From: CAZQHK01 sp964593455
Lineage (GTDB): Bacteria; Muiribacteriota; CAYSPT01
Assembly: GCA_964593455.1 (NCBI GenBank)
Contig: CAZQHK010000007.1
Location: forward strand, 1-64,000
Reading direction: 5' to 3'
Length of the DNA stretch: 64,000 nt
The translations under genes and the position numbers were made by a program. Under the pieces are notes generated by a model. It had not been told where the DNA came from. It saw only the letters and a list, made by a program, of their open reading frames with translations, and searched no databases. Positions 10,497-18,227 of this stretch are shown here, in pieces; position 1 is the first letter of the stretch; the number at the start of each line of letters is the position of its first letter.

Positions 10497-11588
10497 TTAC
10501 AACAATAAGTTCAATAATCGGTCCGCGGTCAACGCCACAAGGCCGAACATCAGGTGCGCAAAAACCTTCGCATGTCACCGGACACGGACCTGCTGCCGGC
10601 CGCCGAAACTATCCTTGAACAGTGAGTTTCCACGCTCGGCTGTCGAACGTTCATCATACCGCCGTTTCCTTGCCGGCTCCATCTCTATTTTATCGCCTTT
10701 GCGACGGTTGTTATCGATGATCGGAACATGTCCCAGTGAAAGGGAATGCTCACGGATCGCCGCCGCATCATAGGCGGCGTCCATGAGATCATAGAAACTG
10801 GTCACCCGTCGGGCACTGATCGTGGCCAGCGGGATCGCGCCCTGGCTGTCATGAAGCGACGCCGAAGTCAGGAGCGCGCTCACCGGGATCTCGCCATCGG
10901 CCCAGTCGATATGCAATTTCCAGCCCTTCCAATAAAACGTCCTACCGTTCTTTTTCTTCTTGCCCCAATCGCATTCCGCAGGGAGATCCGCCAACATCTC
11001 AGGGACGGTCATGGACAGTTGACGCTCAAGGCGGGTCGGTTCCTTGGGAGGCCGTTGTTCACCACGACGAGGGCGTCCGCGTTTGCGTTTGGGCTTGGTC
11101 TTCTTCTTTTTCTCAGCGGGTTTTGCTTTTTCGCGGGCGCTGATGTCGGTGGTGTCGCGGGAAATATGCCCCACCAGCCGCTGGCTTTCATATTTCGCGA
11201 TGAGCGCCTCGTGGACCCGCGCCGGCAGGCCGCTTACGGCGAAATCCTCAAACGCACGGGAGAAGGTTGATTCGCTTGGTATATCCTTGACTCGCTCCCA
11301 GCCGCAGATCCGGCGGAGGTTCGGATTTGAGGCTAGTTGTTCAATCAACTCGCGGGTAGTTGTGCAATTGTAGACCATCTTTGCCACGAAGGATTTCGCC
11401 AAAGCGCCCCGGTTGGCTTCAGGGCGTCCCAATAGGCAACAGCGAGCCGGTATGGAATCCTCGATCTGGATCAATTCGAGAATTGCTACCAGTTTCCGCT
11501 GGGTCTCGGTAAGGGGATCGAGGTGTTCTTCAAGACAAGGGAAAAGTGTCGCTTGAATGTGGCTCCAGGCTTGTGATAATCTATACAT
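10497..11588 (-). pseudogene. DDE transposase with premature TGA
   Basis: The frame from ATG 11588 encodes 337 aa ending GGRQQVRVR at a TGA (10575-10577). The same frame continues past that stop for another 25 residues (HAKVFAHLMFGLVALTADRL...) to a TAA at 10497. That is the usual conserved C-terminal end of this family, where the stop position is normally Gly (VRGHAKV). A single GGA-to-TGA change would therefore explain the truncation. Candidate catalytic Asp/Glu positions are visible in SRDTTDISAR, LMDAAYDA and AERGNSLFK, and a Lys/Arg-rich linker (KRKRGRPRRG) sits mid-protein. Whether the shortened protein is active is unknown. Confidence 0.8.
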
Positions 11589-11687
11589 TAAGGGCCGTTA
11601 CTTTCTGTTGGAGGAGGTTTTAAAATGCAAAAACATCCTACCATAAAGGGAACGGCTCTTCTCGTGTAAATACATCTTGATCACGAC

Positions 11688-11703
11688 TTTTGCAAGAGGC
11701 TCG
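11688..11703 (-). repeat. IS terminal inverted repeat, end upstream of transposase
   Basis: TTTTGCAAGAGGCTCG on the plus strand, the exact inverse of 10317-10332. It lies about 100 bases upstream of the transposase start. Confidence 0.85.
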
Positions 11704-12012
11704 TATCGTTAGAGAAATAAATTAGCACCTAAATATTTCCATTCCAATTTAGAGCATAATTCGCCGCCCGCTGTTGAAGAATTTCCAGGTTCGTCTGTTT
11801 CATGGATCAAATGAAATGGTGACAGTATGTCGATAAGGGAAGCTTGGCCAAGGAGGATAAATCCGATGCCGGTCTAACCATGAGATGACCGGAGACTGAC
11901 CTCTATATATCAGAATGATTGACCCGGGTGAAGCCGCTGCAGGAAGGTCAATTGTCCTTAGTTCTGACCGAGTAGTAACCGGGCATTTACCGGCAGGTGA
12001 CCTGGCCCTTGA
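11704..12012. other. Intergenic stretch between IS and integrase
   Basis: About 310 bases with no supported gene. On the minus strand a 24-codon frame starts at the ATG of CATGAAACAGACG but stops quickly. The region would have held the native start of the NHL/Ig protein before the IS landed, but no signal-peptide-coding frame reads into the junction. Confidence 0.5.
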
Positions 12013-13059
12013 TCAGTAGTCGATGGTCTCCATCGCCGCTCTCAGGTGATCCGGAGCCAGGTGGGCGTAGATCTGGGTGGTTTCGATACTGGCGTGCCCG
12101 AGGAGTTTCTGGACGGTGGTCAGGTCGACGCCGCTCATGACCAGGTGACTGGCGAAGGTATGTCGCAGGGTGTGGATACTCGTGAACTCGGGCATATCGG
12201 CCTTTTTTGTTAAACGGATGAACCGGCTTCGGAGAAGATTCCGGTTGGTGCGGCCGACTTCTTCGGCCAGAAACACGAATTCGCCGGGCCTCTTCTTCTT
12301 TCTAATCTTCGTGAGCACTTCTTTGAGCCGGGCGCTCATGGGTATGACCCGGAACTTGTCCCGGGCGCTGGTATACGTCTTCCAGTTCGTGACCTTGAGC
12401 ACCCCGTTTTTGAAATTGACATCTTTCCATTTCAAGGAGATCAGCTCGCTTTTCCTCATGCCCGTGTGCAGGAAGGTTGTCAGCACGTCGCGAAAATACT
12501 CTTTCCGGCAGGTTTCGAGCAGTTTTTCGATCTGAGGTTTGCTCAGGTGCAGGGCCGGCTTGGAATCGCGCTCTTTGAGTGGTCTGATGGTCAGCAACGG
12601 GCTTTTCAGCAGATTGTCCCGGCGGACGGCCATCTTGAACATGCTTTTGAGCACTGTCAGCTCAAAATTGACGGTGGCTGATTTCCGGATCTTGTTCCTG
12701 ACGGCAATGTACCCCTCGATCAACTTCTGGTCCACCTGCCTGATCTGGGCGACGTGTGGATGTTTCTTCGACAGGAAATCCTTGAAACTGGCCAGCACTC
12801 CCCGGTAGCGGATAACGGTGGCCGGTGAGTTACGGGCTTCGACCTTGTCCATGAACTCCTTCATGAGGCGCTTGATCTTGACATTGGGGTCCACGATACC
12901 GATCTCGTGCCGGGCCATCTTGACTTCGATCTCCTTGCGGGCGATCTCGGCTACCTCTTTCGATTTCCCGATCTTCTTTTTTATCCGTCTGCCGTTCACG
13001 GTGTAATTCAGATACCATACCGGCCCGTTTTTACTCTCCCGCTTGTATATCGTCGCCAT
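12013..13059 (-). CDS. Tyrosine recombinase (phage/island integrase)
   Basis: A 348-aa site-specific recombinase. The N-terminal Arm-type domain (MATIYKRESKNGPVWYLNY) is followed by a SAM-like core-binding domain and the catalytic domain. Visible catalytic residues are the first Arg in HTGMRKSELISLKW, then HTLRHTFASHL (His and Arg), LLGHASIETTQIYAHL (His, then the nucleophilic Tyr). The start is placed at ATG 13059 behind GGGGAG with 8-base spacing; a longer frame to 13140 has no ribosome site. The gene begins 157 bases beyond the 3' end of tRNA-Leu, the typical arrangement of an integrase that targets the tRNA. It probably moved the island to its left. Confidence 0.93.
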   Translation of the reverse strand: MATIYKRESKNGPVWYLNYTVNGRRIKKKIGKSKEVAEIARKEIEVKMARHEIGIVDPNVKIKRLMKEFMDKVEARNSPATVIRYRGVLASFKDFLSKKHPHVAQIRQVDQKLIEGYIAVRNKIRKSATVNFELTVLKSMFKMAVRRDNLLKSPLLTIRPLKERDSKPALHLSKPQIEKLLETCRKEYFRDVLTTFLHTGMRKSELISLKWKDVNFKNGVLKVTNWKTYTSARDKFRVIPMSARLKEVLTKIRKKKRPGEFVFLAEEVGRTNRNLLRSRFIRLTKKADMPEFTSIHTLRHTFASHLVMSGVDLTTVQKLLGHASIETTQIYAHLAPDHLRAAMETIDY

Positions 13060-13215
13060 GAGAATCACTCCCCGCCCTTCGCGTCCCCAATACGGCCCAA
13101 ATAAAAATATCAGGCCCTCAGCCTGATATAAGCCTATCATATTTGTCCCCGATTTGTCCCAAATAGGTTTTGATAGGGCGTAATCCCTTTATTCATGCGG
13201 GCAAATAAAAAAGAG

Positions 13216-13240
13216 TGCCGAAGGGGGGACTCGAACCCCC
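13216..13240 (-). other. Candidate attachment site (tRNA-Leu 3' end)
   Basis: The 3' part of the tRNA (GGTTCGAGTCCCCCCTTCGG) faces the integrase gene and would be the expected recombination core. The second copy should lie beyond the left edge. Two ATTTGTCCC direct repeats at about 13140-13162, between tRNA and integrase, could be recombinase or accessory-factor sites. Confidence 0.45.
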
Positions 13241-13299
13241 ACAGGTATGCACCCACTAGGTCCTGAACCTAGCGCGTCTACCAATTCCGCCACTTCGGC
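13216..13299 (-). tRNA. tRNA-Leu (CAG anticodon)
   Basis: Read on the minus strand the sequence folds as a class II tRNA: acceptor stem GCCGAAG/CTTCGGC, anticodon loop TTCAGGA with CAG, a variable arm, and T-loop GTTCGAGTC. Discriminator base A; the CCA end is not encoded. A T-run follows the 3' end and may terminate transcription. Confidence 0.96.
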
Positions 13300-13395
13300 A
13301 CGAGGTCAACGACCTCTAGAACGGTGATTATACAGGAATGCGTGGTAGAAAATCAAGATCAAATCTCTGAAAAGTGAGTATAGAAAGTGAGATGG

Positions 13396-13438
13396 ATCCG
13401 CCGGACAAGCCGGCGAATGACTCGGCTGGCCGGCGGAT
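13396..13438. repeat. Intergenic inverted repeat downstream of gspM
   Basis: ATCCGCCGG (13396-13404) pairs with CCGGCGGAT (13430-13438) around a GC-rich loop. It lies just past the end of the secretion operon and could form an RNA hairpin, but no T-run follows, so it is not a standard intrinsic terminator. Confidence 0.5.
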
Positions 13439-13471
13439 GACACTAATGTGCGGTGAATGACTTGTGAAAGC

Positions 13472-13999
13472 TTAGAACGACACGTTTCTCGAGACGAGCA
13501 GTGTCAGGTCGTAGGTGGAGCCGTCTTTGCGGTCCGGTTCGAGGGCGCTCCGAACGACGTCGAAAATCCCGTCTTCAACTTCCAGAGCGTACAGGAAAGC
13601 GACTATCTCGTTGGGCGTGATGAAATCGAATCGCATCTCCACCAGGTACTGGGTCAGGGTTCCCAAGTTCCGCTCCTCTAAGGGTTTCATGTAGGTGAGC
13701 AACTCACCCAGATCATTTTTTCTGGCCAGGCTTTCCAGGTGGGACATGAGGGAGATATTGCTGAGTTTCTCCCCTTCCCTCTCGGGGAAGATGGTCAAAC
13801 CGGAGAAAGCTTTCCCGTAAAGACGTTTGAGTTCGTGAAGCTCGGCCAGCCGCGACTGCAGGGACGAGCGGTCATTCGTCATCCGCTTGATGGCTTTACG
13901 GTTGGGCAGGATGACCAGGCTCCAGATAAGCACCAGCACCAGCAGCGATACCAGGGCTAAAATCTTCAGCCGAGCCACCAATTTATCCAGGATATTCAC
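13472..13999 (-). CDS. gspM: Type II secretion protein GspM (PilO-like)
   Basis: This 175-aa inner-membrane protein is the last gene of the secretion operon. One N-terminal membrane segment (residues 11-31, LKILALVSLLVLVLIWSLVI) is followed by a coiled-coil stretch and a small alpha/beta periplasmic domain like PilO/GspM. Its family partners with GspL in the inner-membrane platform that links the GspE ATPase to the pseudopilus. The GTG start overlaps the GspL stop (GTGA), showing translational coupling. The name rests on position, size and topology, since sequence conservation in this family is weak. Confidence 0.75.
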   Translation of the reverse strand: MNILDKLVARLKILALVSLLVLVLIWSLVILPNRKAIKRMTNDRSSLQSRLAELHELKRLYGKAFSGLTIFPEREGEKLSNISLMSHLESLARKNDLGELLTYMKPLEERNLGTLTQYLVEMRFDFITPNEIVAFLYALEVEDGIFDVVRSALEPDRKDGSTYDLTLLVSRNVSF

Positions 14000-15537
14000 C
14001 GGGCCACCTCCATCTCGAGCTCGAAACCGACTTCGTTTTTCGAGTTTTCACGGATCTTGGTGGCGGACTGAACGGTCACCCGGGTGAATGCGGCAGATTC
14101 TTCGACCTTTGCTTTAAGCTGTTCCAAAAGTCCGTACGATGGGGTCCTGCCTTTCAGGGTCACGATATCTCCCCCGGTGGTCAGTGATTCCAAGATGAGA
14201 TCGGGAGATCCGGGCAGCATGGTCGTTAGTTCTTTGACGATATCCAGCAATTTTTCCGGCAAAGAGTTCAGCATCTGCTTGCCTGAGCGCATCTGGGAAA
14301 GGGGTTTACGAAGGTAGTTGAGCGGTTTGTCTTTGCCTACGGCATGTGGGAAATCACGTTCAAGATTTTTTTTGAAGCGCTCTTCCAGGGCCGCGTTGAC
14401 TATCCTGGAGCGGCGTGCCTCTATCAACAGTTTGGATCCGTAGAGAACGACGGTCAGGTTTAAGAGCAGGAGTACCATTACGGCCATAACGCGCGGGTCC
14501 AAGTGTTCCTTGACCATCGATGATTTGAAATGCGACTGCAGGGCCACATTGATCGAGAGAGAGGCCAACCCGGAAACGATGGCCGGTGACCAGTACCGGC
14601 GGGCGGGCGCCGTGGGAGAAGCCAGCTGCTCGCTTATGACCGGCAGCAAAAGCTCTTGCCAGTTGTGGACTTCGGCGCCGGTAATTTCCTCGAAATAGGC
14701 TGATATTCCGTGAATGTCGGCGCCACCGCCGCTGAGATAGAGGGTTTCCACCGTTCCCTGGACAGCTTCCCCGGAAACCGTCAGGCTGAGATGCAGTTCC
14801 CGAGACAGCGATTCCAGGAACCTGGCCGCCGGAAGATGGCTTATTCCCTCGAACTCGTCGGCCAGGAGTTCCTCCGGACCTCGATCGGTTGTCGGCATTC
14901 CCTGCCGGATATTTCCCAGTCCCAGAGTCAGGCATCGCGCGTAACGAAGCCGGCCGTCGGCGAAGGTACAGATCAGGGTCTGGTTTTCTCCCAGGTCCAC
15001 CAACGTGGCTGTTTGGCCTCGGTCGTGTGTCGGGGACGAAAGGAACAGCGCGGACACGGACTCGTACTCGGTGACGATGGATTCCAGGAACAGGCCGGCC
15101 TGCTTGAAATCGTCCTTGAGAGCGGCGATGGTGTTAGCGGGTACTACTGCAACCAGCACCCCCCGCCCGCCGCGGGCGTTCGGCCAATGGGAAACCAACC
15201 GAACCTCGGCTCCTTTAAGAGAAAACGGCAGGACCCGGGCCAACTCGTGATCGAGGACGGCCTTGATCTTGGCCAGGTCGTTAAAAGGAAATATCAACTC
15301 CCGCAGATGACAAGACCCGGCCGGCATGGAGACCGTCCAGGCGGCGCCTGAAGTGTCCGTATCCCGGGCCGCGCGCCGAAGAAGATCGAGCATCGGTTCA
15401 CCGGCTTCGCGCCGGAACGAATGGAACGACATCTTCTTCTTGCCGAAGACCGACTGCCCGATCACCATAAGTTTGGCGTTATAGTTCCCCGGATCGAACA
15501 AAACCCGCTTCCGCCTGCCCAACACGTTAACCAACAC
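13996..15537 (-). CDS. gspL: Type II secretion protein GspL (PilM/PilN-like fusion)
   Basis: The 513-aa protein has an actin-like cytoplasmic domain like PilM/GspL over residues ~1-300 (FDPGNYNAKLMVIG, TATLVDLGENQTLICTF, LYLSGGGADIHGI). A single membrane helix follows (VMAVMVLLLLNLTVVLYGSKLL), then a periplasmic ferredoxin-fold domain like PilN. GspL normally anchors the GspE ATPase to the inner membrane and contacts GspM. Several GTG/TTG codons compete as the start (15537, 15534, 15522) and none has an ideal ribosome site, so the N-terminus is uncertain by a few residues. Confidence 0.82.
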   Translation of the reverse strand: MLVNVLGRRKRVLFDPGNYNAKLMVIGQSVFGKKKMSFHSFRREAGEPMLDLLRRAARDTDTSGAAWTVSMPAGSCHLRELIFPFNDLAKIKAVLDHELARVLPFSLKGAEVRLVSHWPNARGGRGVLVAVVPANTIAALKDDFKQAGLFLESIVTEYESVSALFLSSPTHDRGQTATLVDLGENQTLICTFADGRLRYARCLTLGLGNIRQGMPTTDRGPEELLADEFEGISHLPAARFLESLSRELHLSLTVSGEAVQGTVETLYLSGGGADIHGISAYFEEITGAEVHNWQELLLPVISEQLASPTAPARRYWSPAIVSGLASLSINVALQSHFKSSMVKEHLDPRVMAVMVLLLLNLTVVLYGSKLLIEARRSRIVNAALEERFKKNLERDFPHAVGKDKPLNYLRKPLSQMRSGKQMLNSLPEKLLDIVKELTTMLPGSPDLILESLTTGGDIVTLKGRTPSYGLLEQLKAKVEESAAFTRVTVQSATKIRENSKNEVGFELEMEVAR

Positions 15538-15587
15538 CCTTTCAACACCTACAATTGTACACTATTTCCCGGTAACTACCAAGTCCG

Positions 15588-16472
15588 CTACTCAGACCAC
15601 GACATGATCTTCAGGTGATCGTTTTCGGTCCGTTCAACCACCGCTTCCACCGATACCCGCACATCGCGCACCATCCCGGTGGCGGTTATCCGGAAAAACG
15701 TGCTTTTAACGGTCAGGGCTTTGGAGAGACCTTCCGGCAGGACCTCGACTTGCTGCTTGAGTACCGCAACGGCCTCGTCTGTATTCTTGAACGGCCGGTT
15801 TTCAACCAGGGAGGCTACCAGGCGTTCAGGTGCGCCCAGGTCCTGGAAAGGTTTCAAGGCAAAAAGAACGGTTTCCGTGGCCGTATTTACATTGATGGCA
15901 CCGTCACCCCAGACGGTGAGACAGGAGGAGATTCCCGGTCCGTCCTGGAATCCCTCGTTTCCGGTTTCCTTGGCGATGGCGGAAAGATGGGTCAGAGGGC
16001 GAGTATTCATTATCTTTTTTAGGCTGGTTTCAAGATCCATACCCTGCATGATGAGCCCGGTTATTTCTCCTTTTTTTTCACGGTTTACCGACAGCAGTTT
16101 AAAGATGGTTTTTACTTCGGATACATCGGCTTTGTTGATGTTTATTTTGTTGGATTCGTCGGCAATCCTGATGGTGACCAGTCCCGGTCCGATTGGCACG
16201 CCGGCGGCGGCTTGCTGATCGAGTTTCGCCCAGAGGTCATCAAACGAGTCGTCTTCCCTTTCGTCCTCGTTGATGATGTACATGGCGAGCTCGACACCGC
16301 TGCGGGCCAGGGCTGAGGCCCGCAGACCGTCAAGATGGTACCTGACGGCCGCGCCTTCAACCCAGCTGGTAAAATGAAACTCGGCAGCCAGAATGACCAC
16401 CGCCATAGCTCCCAAGACGGTAAGCAGCAGCGCGAATCCCCGCCTGTTTTTCGAGAACTTCGGGAACCTCAT
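15588..16472 (-). CDS. gspK: Type II secretion minor pseudopilin GspK
   Basis: The protein has a prepilin-type leader (NRRGFALLLTVLGAMAVVIL) and the long alpha-helical insert domain typical of GspK, with ADESNKININKADVSEVKTI and WGDGAINVNTATETVLFAL, both hallmarks of the family. GspK caps the pseudopilus tip together with GspI and GspJ. The family usually lacks the Glu at +5, and here the residue is Leu (FALLL), consistent with GspK. The start is set at ATG 16472, just after the gspJ stop. At about 294 aa it is close to normal length. Confidence 0.9.
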   Translation of the reverse strand: MRFPKFSKNRRGFALLLTVLGAMAVVILAAEFHFTSWVEGAAVRYHLDGLRASALARSGVELAMYIINEDEREDDSFDDLWAKLDQQAAAGVPIGPGLVTIRIADESNKININKADVSEVKTIFKLLSVNREKKGEITGLIMQGMDLETSLKKIMNTRPLTHLSAIAKETGNEGFQDGPGISSCLTVWGDGAINVNTATETVLFALKPFQDLGAPERLVASLVENRPFKNTDEAVAVLKQQVEVLPEGLSKALTVKSTFFRITATGMVRDVRVSVEAVVERTENDHLKIMSWSE

Positions 16473-16474
16473 TG

Positions 16475-17176
16475 TCAATTACTTTCCATGATGAACGGGA
16501 AGGTGGTTACCGAGTATGATTTAACGGATTCTTCCTCGCTGAACTCCAGGTACAATGAAATCTTTTCGGGAAACCTGCCTTTGAGTTTTAAATCCCACTT
16601 GTCCAGCCATCGTTGGCCATCGAAATACTCCAGCCGGGCGCTGTCCACCTGGCACGAGATGTTACTGTTCGTTTTCTTTTTTGATTTCTTGTCACTCCGA
16701 AACACGTCTTCGGCCTCGAAGGCCAGCGCTGAGCGCCGGGTAAGTTTCCCCGAACCGGCATCCCATTTCCACTCCACCGTCTGCACCACCTCGCCGGTTA
16801 AAGCTGCTCCCCGTACAGTACGGCTCAACTTCGAGAACGTGATCTGCGTTGCGGTCCATTCTTCCACGTCCGCGTTGGCATCGATATATTTTCCGGGCCG
16901 CGTACTCTGCGGGGTTTTTCCGGTTATCGGCAGCAGAATCTCGTCGTCCTCGGAATCCCTGATCACCGGCCGCCACAGGGACCGGACATCGGTTCTGAAT
17001 TTTCCCAGCATGATACGGGTGATGTCCAGGCTGACGATCTTCCCTTCCGCTATTCGGCGACCCCCGACCACCAGCCGAAAGCTCATTGTGAGCAAGAGCA
17101 GCAGGACCGATACCATCCCGAGAGCCAGCAGCAGCTCCACCAGGGTAAATCCGCACCGCTTACGTCTAGCTAACAT
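16475..17176 (-). CDS. gspJ: Type II secretion minor pseudopilin GspJ
   Basis: The protein begins MLARRKRCGFTLVELLLALG, a type III prepilin signal with Glu at +5 of the mature N-terminus, followed by a hydrophobic helix and a ~200-aa beta-rich domain of GspJ type. The ATG at 17176 is chosen because it places the leader at the N-terminus and overlaps the end of gspI; a longer upstream frame would put 67 unrelated residues before the prepilin signal. It would form the tip complex with GspI and GspK. Confidence 0.87.
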   Translation of the reverse strand: MLARRKRCGFTLVELLLALGMVSVLLLLLTMSFRLVVGGRRIAEGKIVSLDITRIMLGKFRTDVRSLWRPVIRDSEDDEILLPITGKTPQSTRPGKYIDANADVEEWTATQITFSKLSRTVRGAALTGEVVQTVEWKWDAGSGKLTRRSALAFEAEDVFRSDKKSKKKTNSNISCQVDSARLEYFDGQRWLDKWDLKLKGRFPEKISLYLEFSEEESVKSYSVTTFPFIMESN

Positions 17177-17186
17177 CTCTAAATTC

Positions 17187-17573
17187 TCACTCTCTACGCA
17201 GGTAGACCGAGAAGGAGTAATTCCCTCTTTTGGGTCCTGCCCCACCCCAGTTGATCGTGACCCGGGTCTCCACCATTCCGGGAAGCGGAGTTCCTTCCCA
17301 TTCCACGGGCACCGAGGTGGCCTGCCAGGTAACGTCGGGATCGTTTTCGAACTCGCCCTTATCGCTCTGTCCGGCACCGGGAGCGATATCGGGCAGTCGG
17401 TCGAGCAGTTCGTGGCCCATGATCACGGCCCGGGAATAGCCTTCAGATTTCTTTATCCCGTCAATGGCCAGCACGTAAGCCCGGAAAGCGGCGGTCAGAC
17501 AGAGAGCCAAAATGGCGGTGGCAAACAGTATCTCCACCAATGTGAGGCCACGCCGCCGTCGTCTATCTACCAT
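17187..17573 (-). CDS. gspI: Type II secretion minor pseudopilin GspI
   Basis: A 128-aa pseudopilin with leader MVDRRRRRGLTLVEILFATA (Glu +5) and a short soluble domain containing TRVTINWGGAGPKRGNYSFS. It initiates tip assembly in characterised systems. The start is ATG 17573; an in-frame TTG 21 bases upstream is less likely. Between gspH and gspI lies a 155-base gap filled by a dispersed repeat element, an unusual break in an otherwise tightly packed operon. Confidence 0.87.
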   Translation of the reverse strand: MVDRRRRRGLTLVEILFATAILALCLTAAFRAYVLAIDGIKKSEGYSRAVIMGHELLDRLPDIAPGAGQSDKGEFENDPDVTWQATSVPVEWEGTPLPGMVETRVTINWGGAGPKRGNYSFSVYLRRE

Positions 17574-17603
17574 TCTCAAAATCTCAATCTCCAAAATCTC
17601 CTA

Positions 17604-17731
17604 CCTTACTTTCCACACCTCTTGCTTGAGGGTGGGACCACCCAGCCTACGCTACACCTCAATGTTTGCACAGCCGTAGCGAGAGCTTCTACTTCCCAAC
17701 CACCCTCTGAATTCAGGGTGTGGAAAGCAGG
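17604..17731. repeat. Dispersed ~128-bp element, copy A, inside the gsp operon
   Basis: The left end reads CCTTACTTTCCACACCTCTT and continues CTTGAGGGTGGGACCACCC. The right end, read in reverse complement, is CCTGCTTTCCACACCCTGAA followed by TTCAGAGGGTGG. The two ends are thus mutually inverted (TTTCCACACC) but distinguishable. Other copies occur at 43928, 52815, 55240 and 55079. It separates gspH from gspI. Confidence 0.7.
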
Positions 17732-17749
17732 ATATAATATTTAGAAATC

Positions 17750-18226
17750 TCAATCTTTCTTGCCTACCTTGCTGCGGCCGAAACTGGGGCAGTTTATTGT
17801 CACCTGGTAGGTTCCAGATGTATCCCCTATTCGGACGAACGCCGGCTCCACCGATCCGTCCGGCATAAAAATTATCTTCTCTTTATCAGAGTCCGGATCA
17901 TCGAGATCCTGGTCCTCTTCTTCCCCCGTTTCTATCTCCAGAAACGCCAACCAGTGCGGCAGCCGGATACTCCTTTTAGTCTCCTCGATTGTTGCCTGCC
18001 CGGTTTCCACGTCAAAGGACACGGTGTGAGATGTTCCGGTTACCAGGCTTTTTGTGCGGGCATTGTTGAACAGGGAAGCGATTCTCCCGGCAGTGGCCCG
18101 AAGCTGGGCCTGCCGTATCCAGGTCAGACCGACCGGAAACGAGATACCGGCGGCCACCCCCAGAATAGCCAGTACCAGCAGGAGTTCGATCAGCGTAAAA
18201 GCCCGTTCAATCTTTACTTTTAACAT
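17750..18226 (-). CDS. gspH: Type II secretion minor pseudopilin GspH
   Basis: The 158-aa protein begins MLKVKIERAFTLIELLLVLA, a prepilin leader with Glu +5. The following RATAGRIASLFNNARTKSLVTG matches the GspH/FimT pattern rather than the GspG major pseudopilin, which would show a calcium-binding C-terminal region and a YPTTEQGL-type motif; neither is seen. An acidic stretch EEEDQDLDDPDSDKEK lies in the soluble domain. It follows gspF with a 1-base gap. Confidence 0.82.
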   Translation of the reverse strand: MLKVKIERAFTLIELLLVLAILGVAAGISFPVGLTWIRQAQLRATAGRIASLFNNARTKSLVTGTSHTVSFDVETGQATIEETKRSIRLPHWLAFLEIETGEEEDQDLDDPDSDKEKIIFMPDGSVEPAFVRIGDTSGTYQVTINCPSFGRSKVGKKD

Positions 18227-18227
18227 A

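Larger units (their letters stand above)
10317..11703 (-). mobile_element. IS element with DDE transposase (IS4/IS5-like)
   Basis: The 1387-bp element is bounded by perfect 16-bp terminal inverted repeats CGAGCCTCTTGCAAAA (10317-10332 and, inverted, 11688-11703). It encodes one DDE transposase on the minus strand. No clear target-site duplication is visible (left flank TGCACC, right flank TATCGTTAG). The left end lies inside the NHL/Ig protein reading frame. The IS4/IS5-like assignment rests on transposase layout and is approximate. Confidence 0.85.

Noticed and set aside
10575..10577. TGA in the transposase read as selenocysteine or recoded
   Set aside because: The family normally has Gly here, no SECIS-like hairpin is evident, and TGA serves as a normal stop in many genes of the window.
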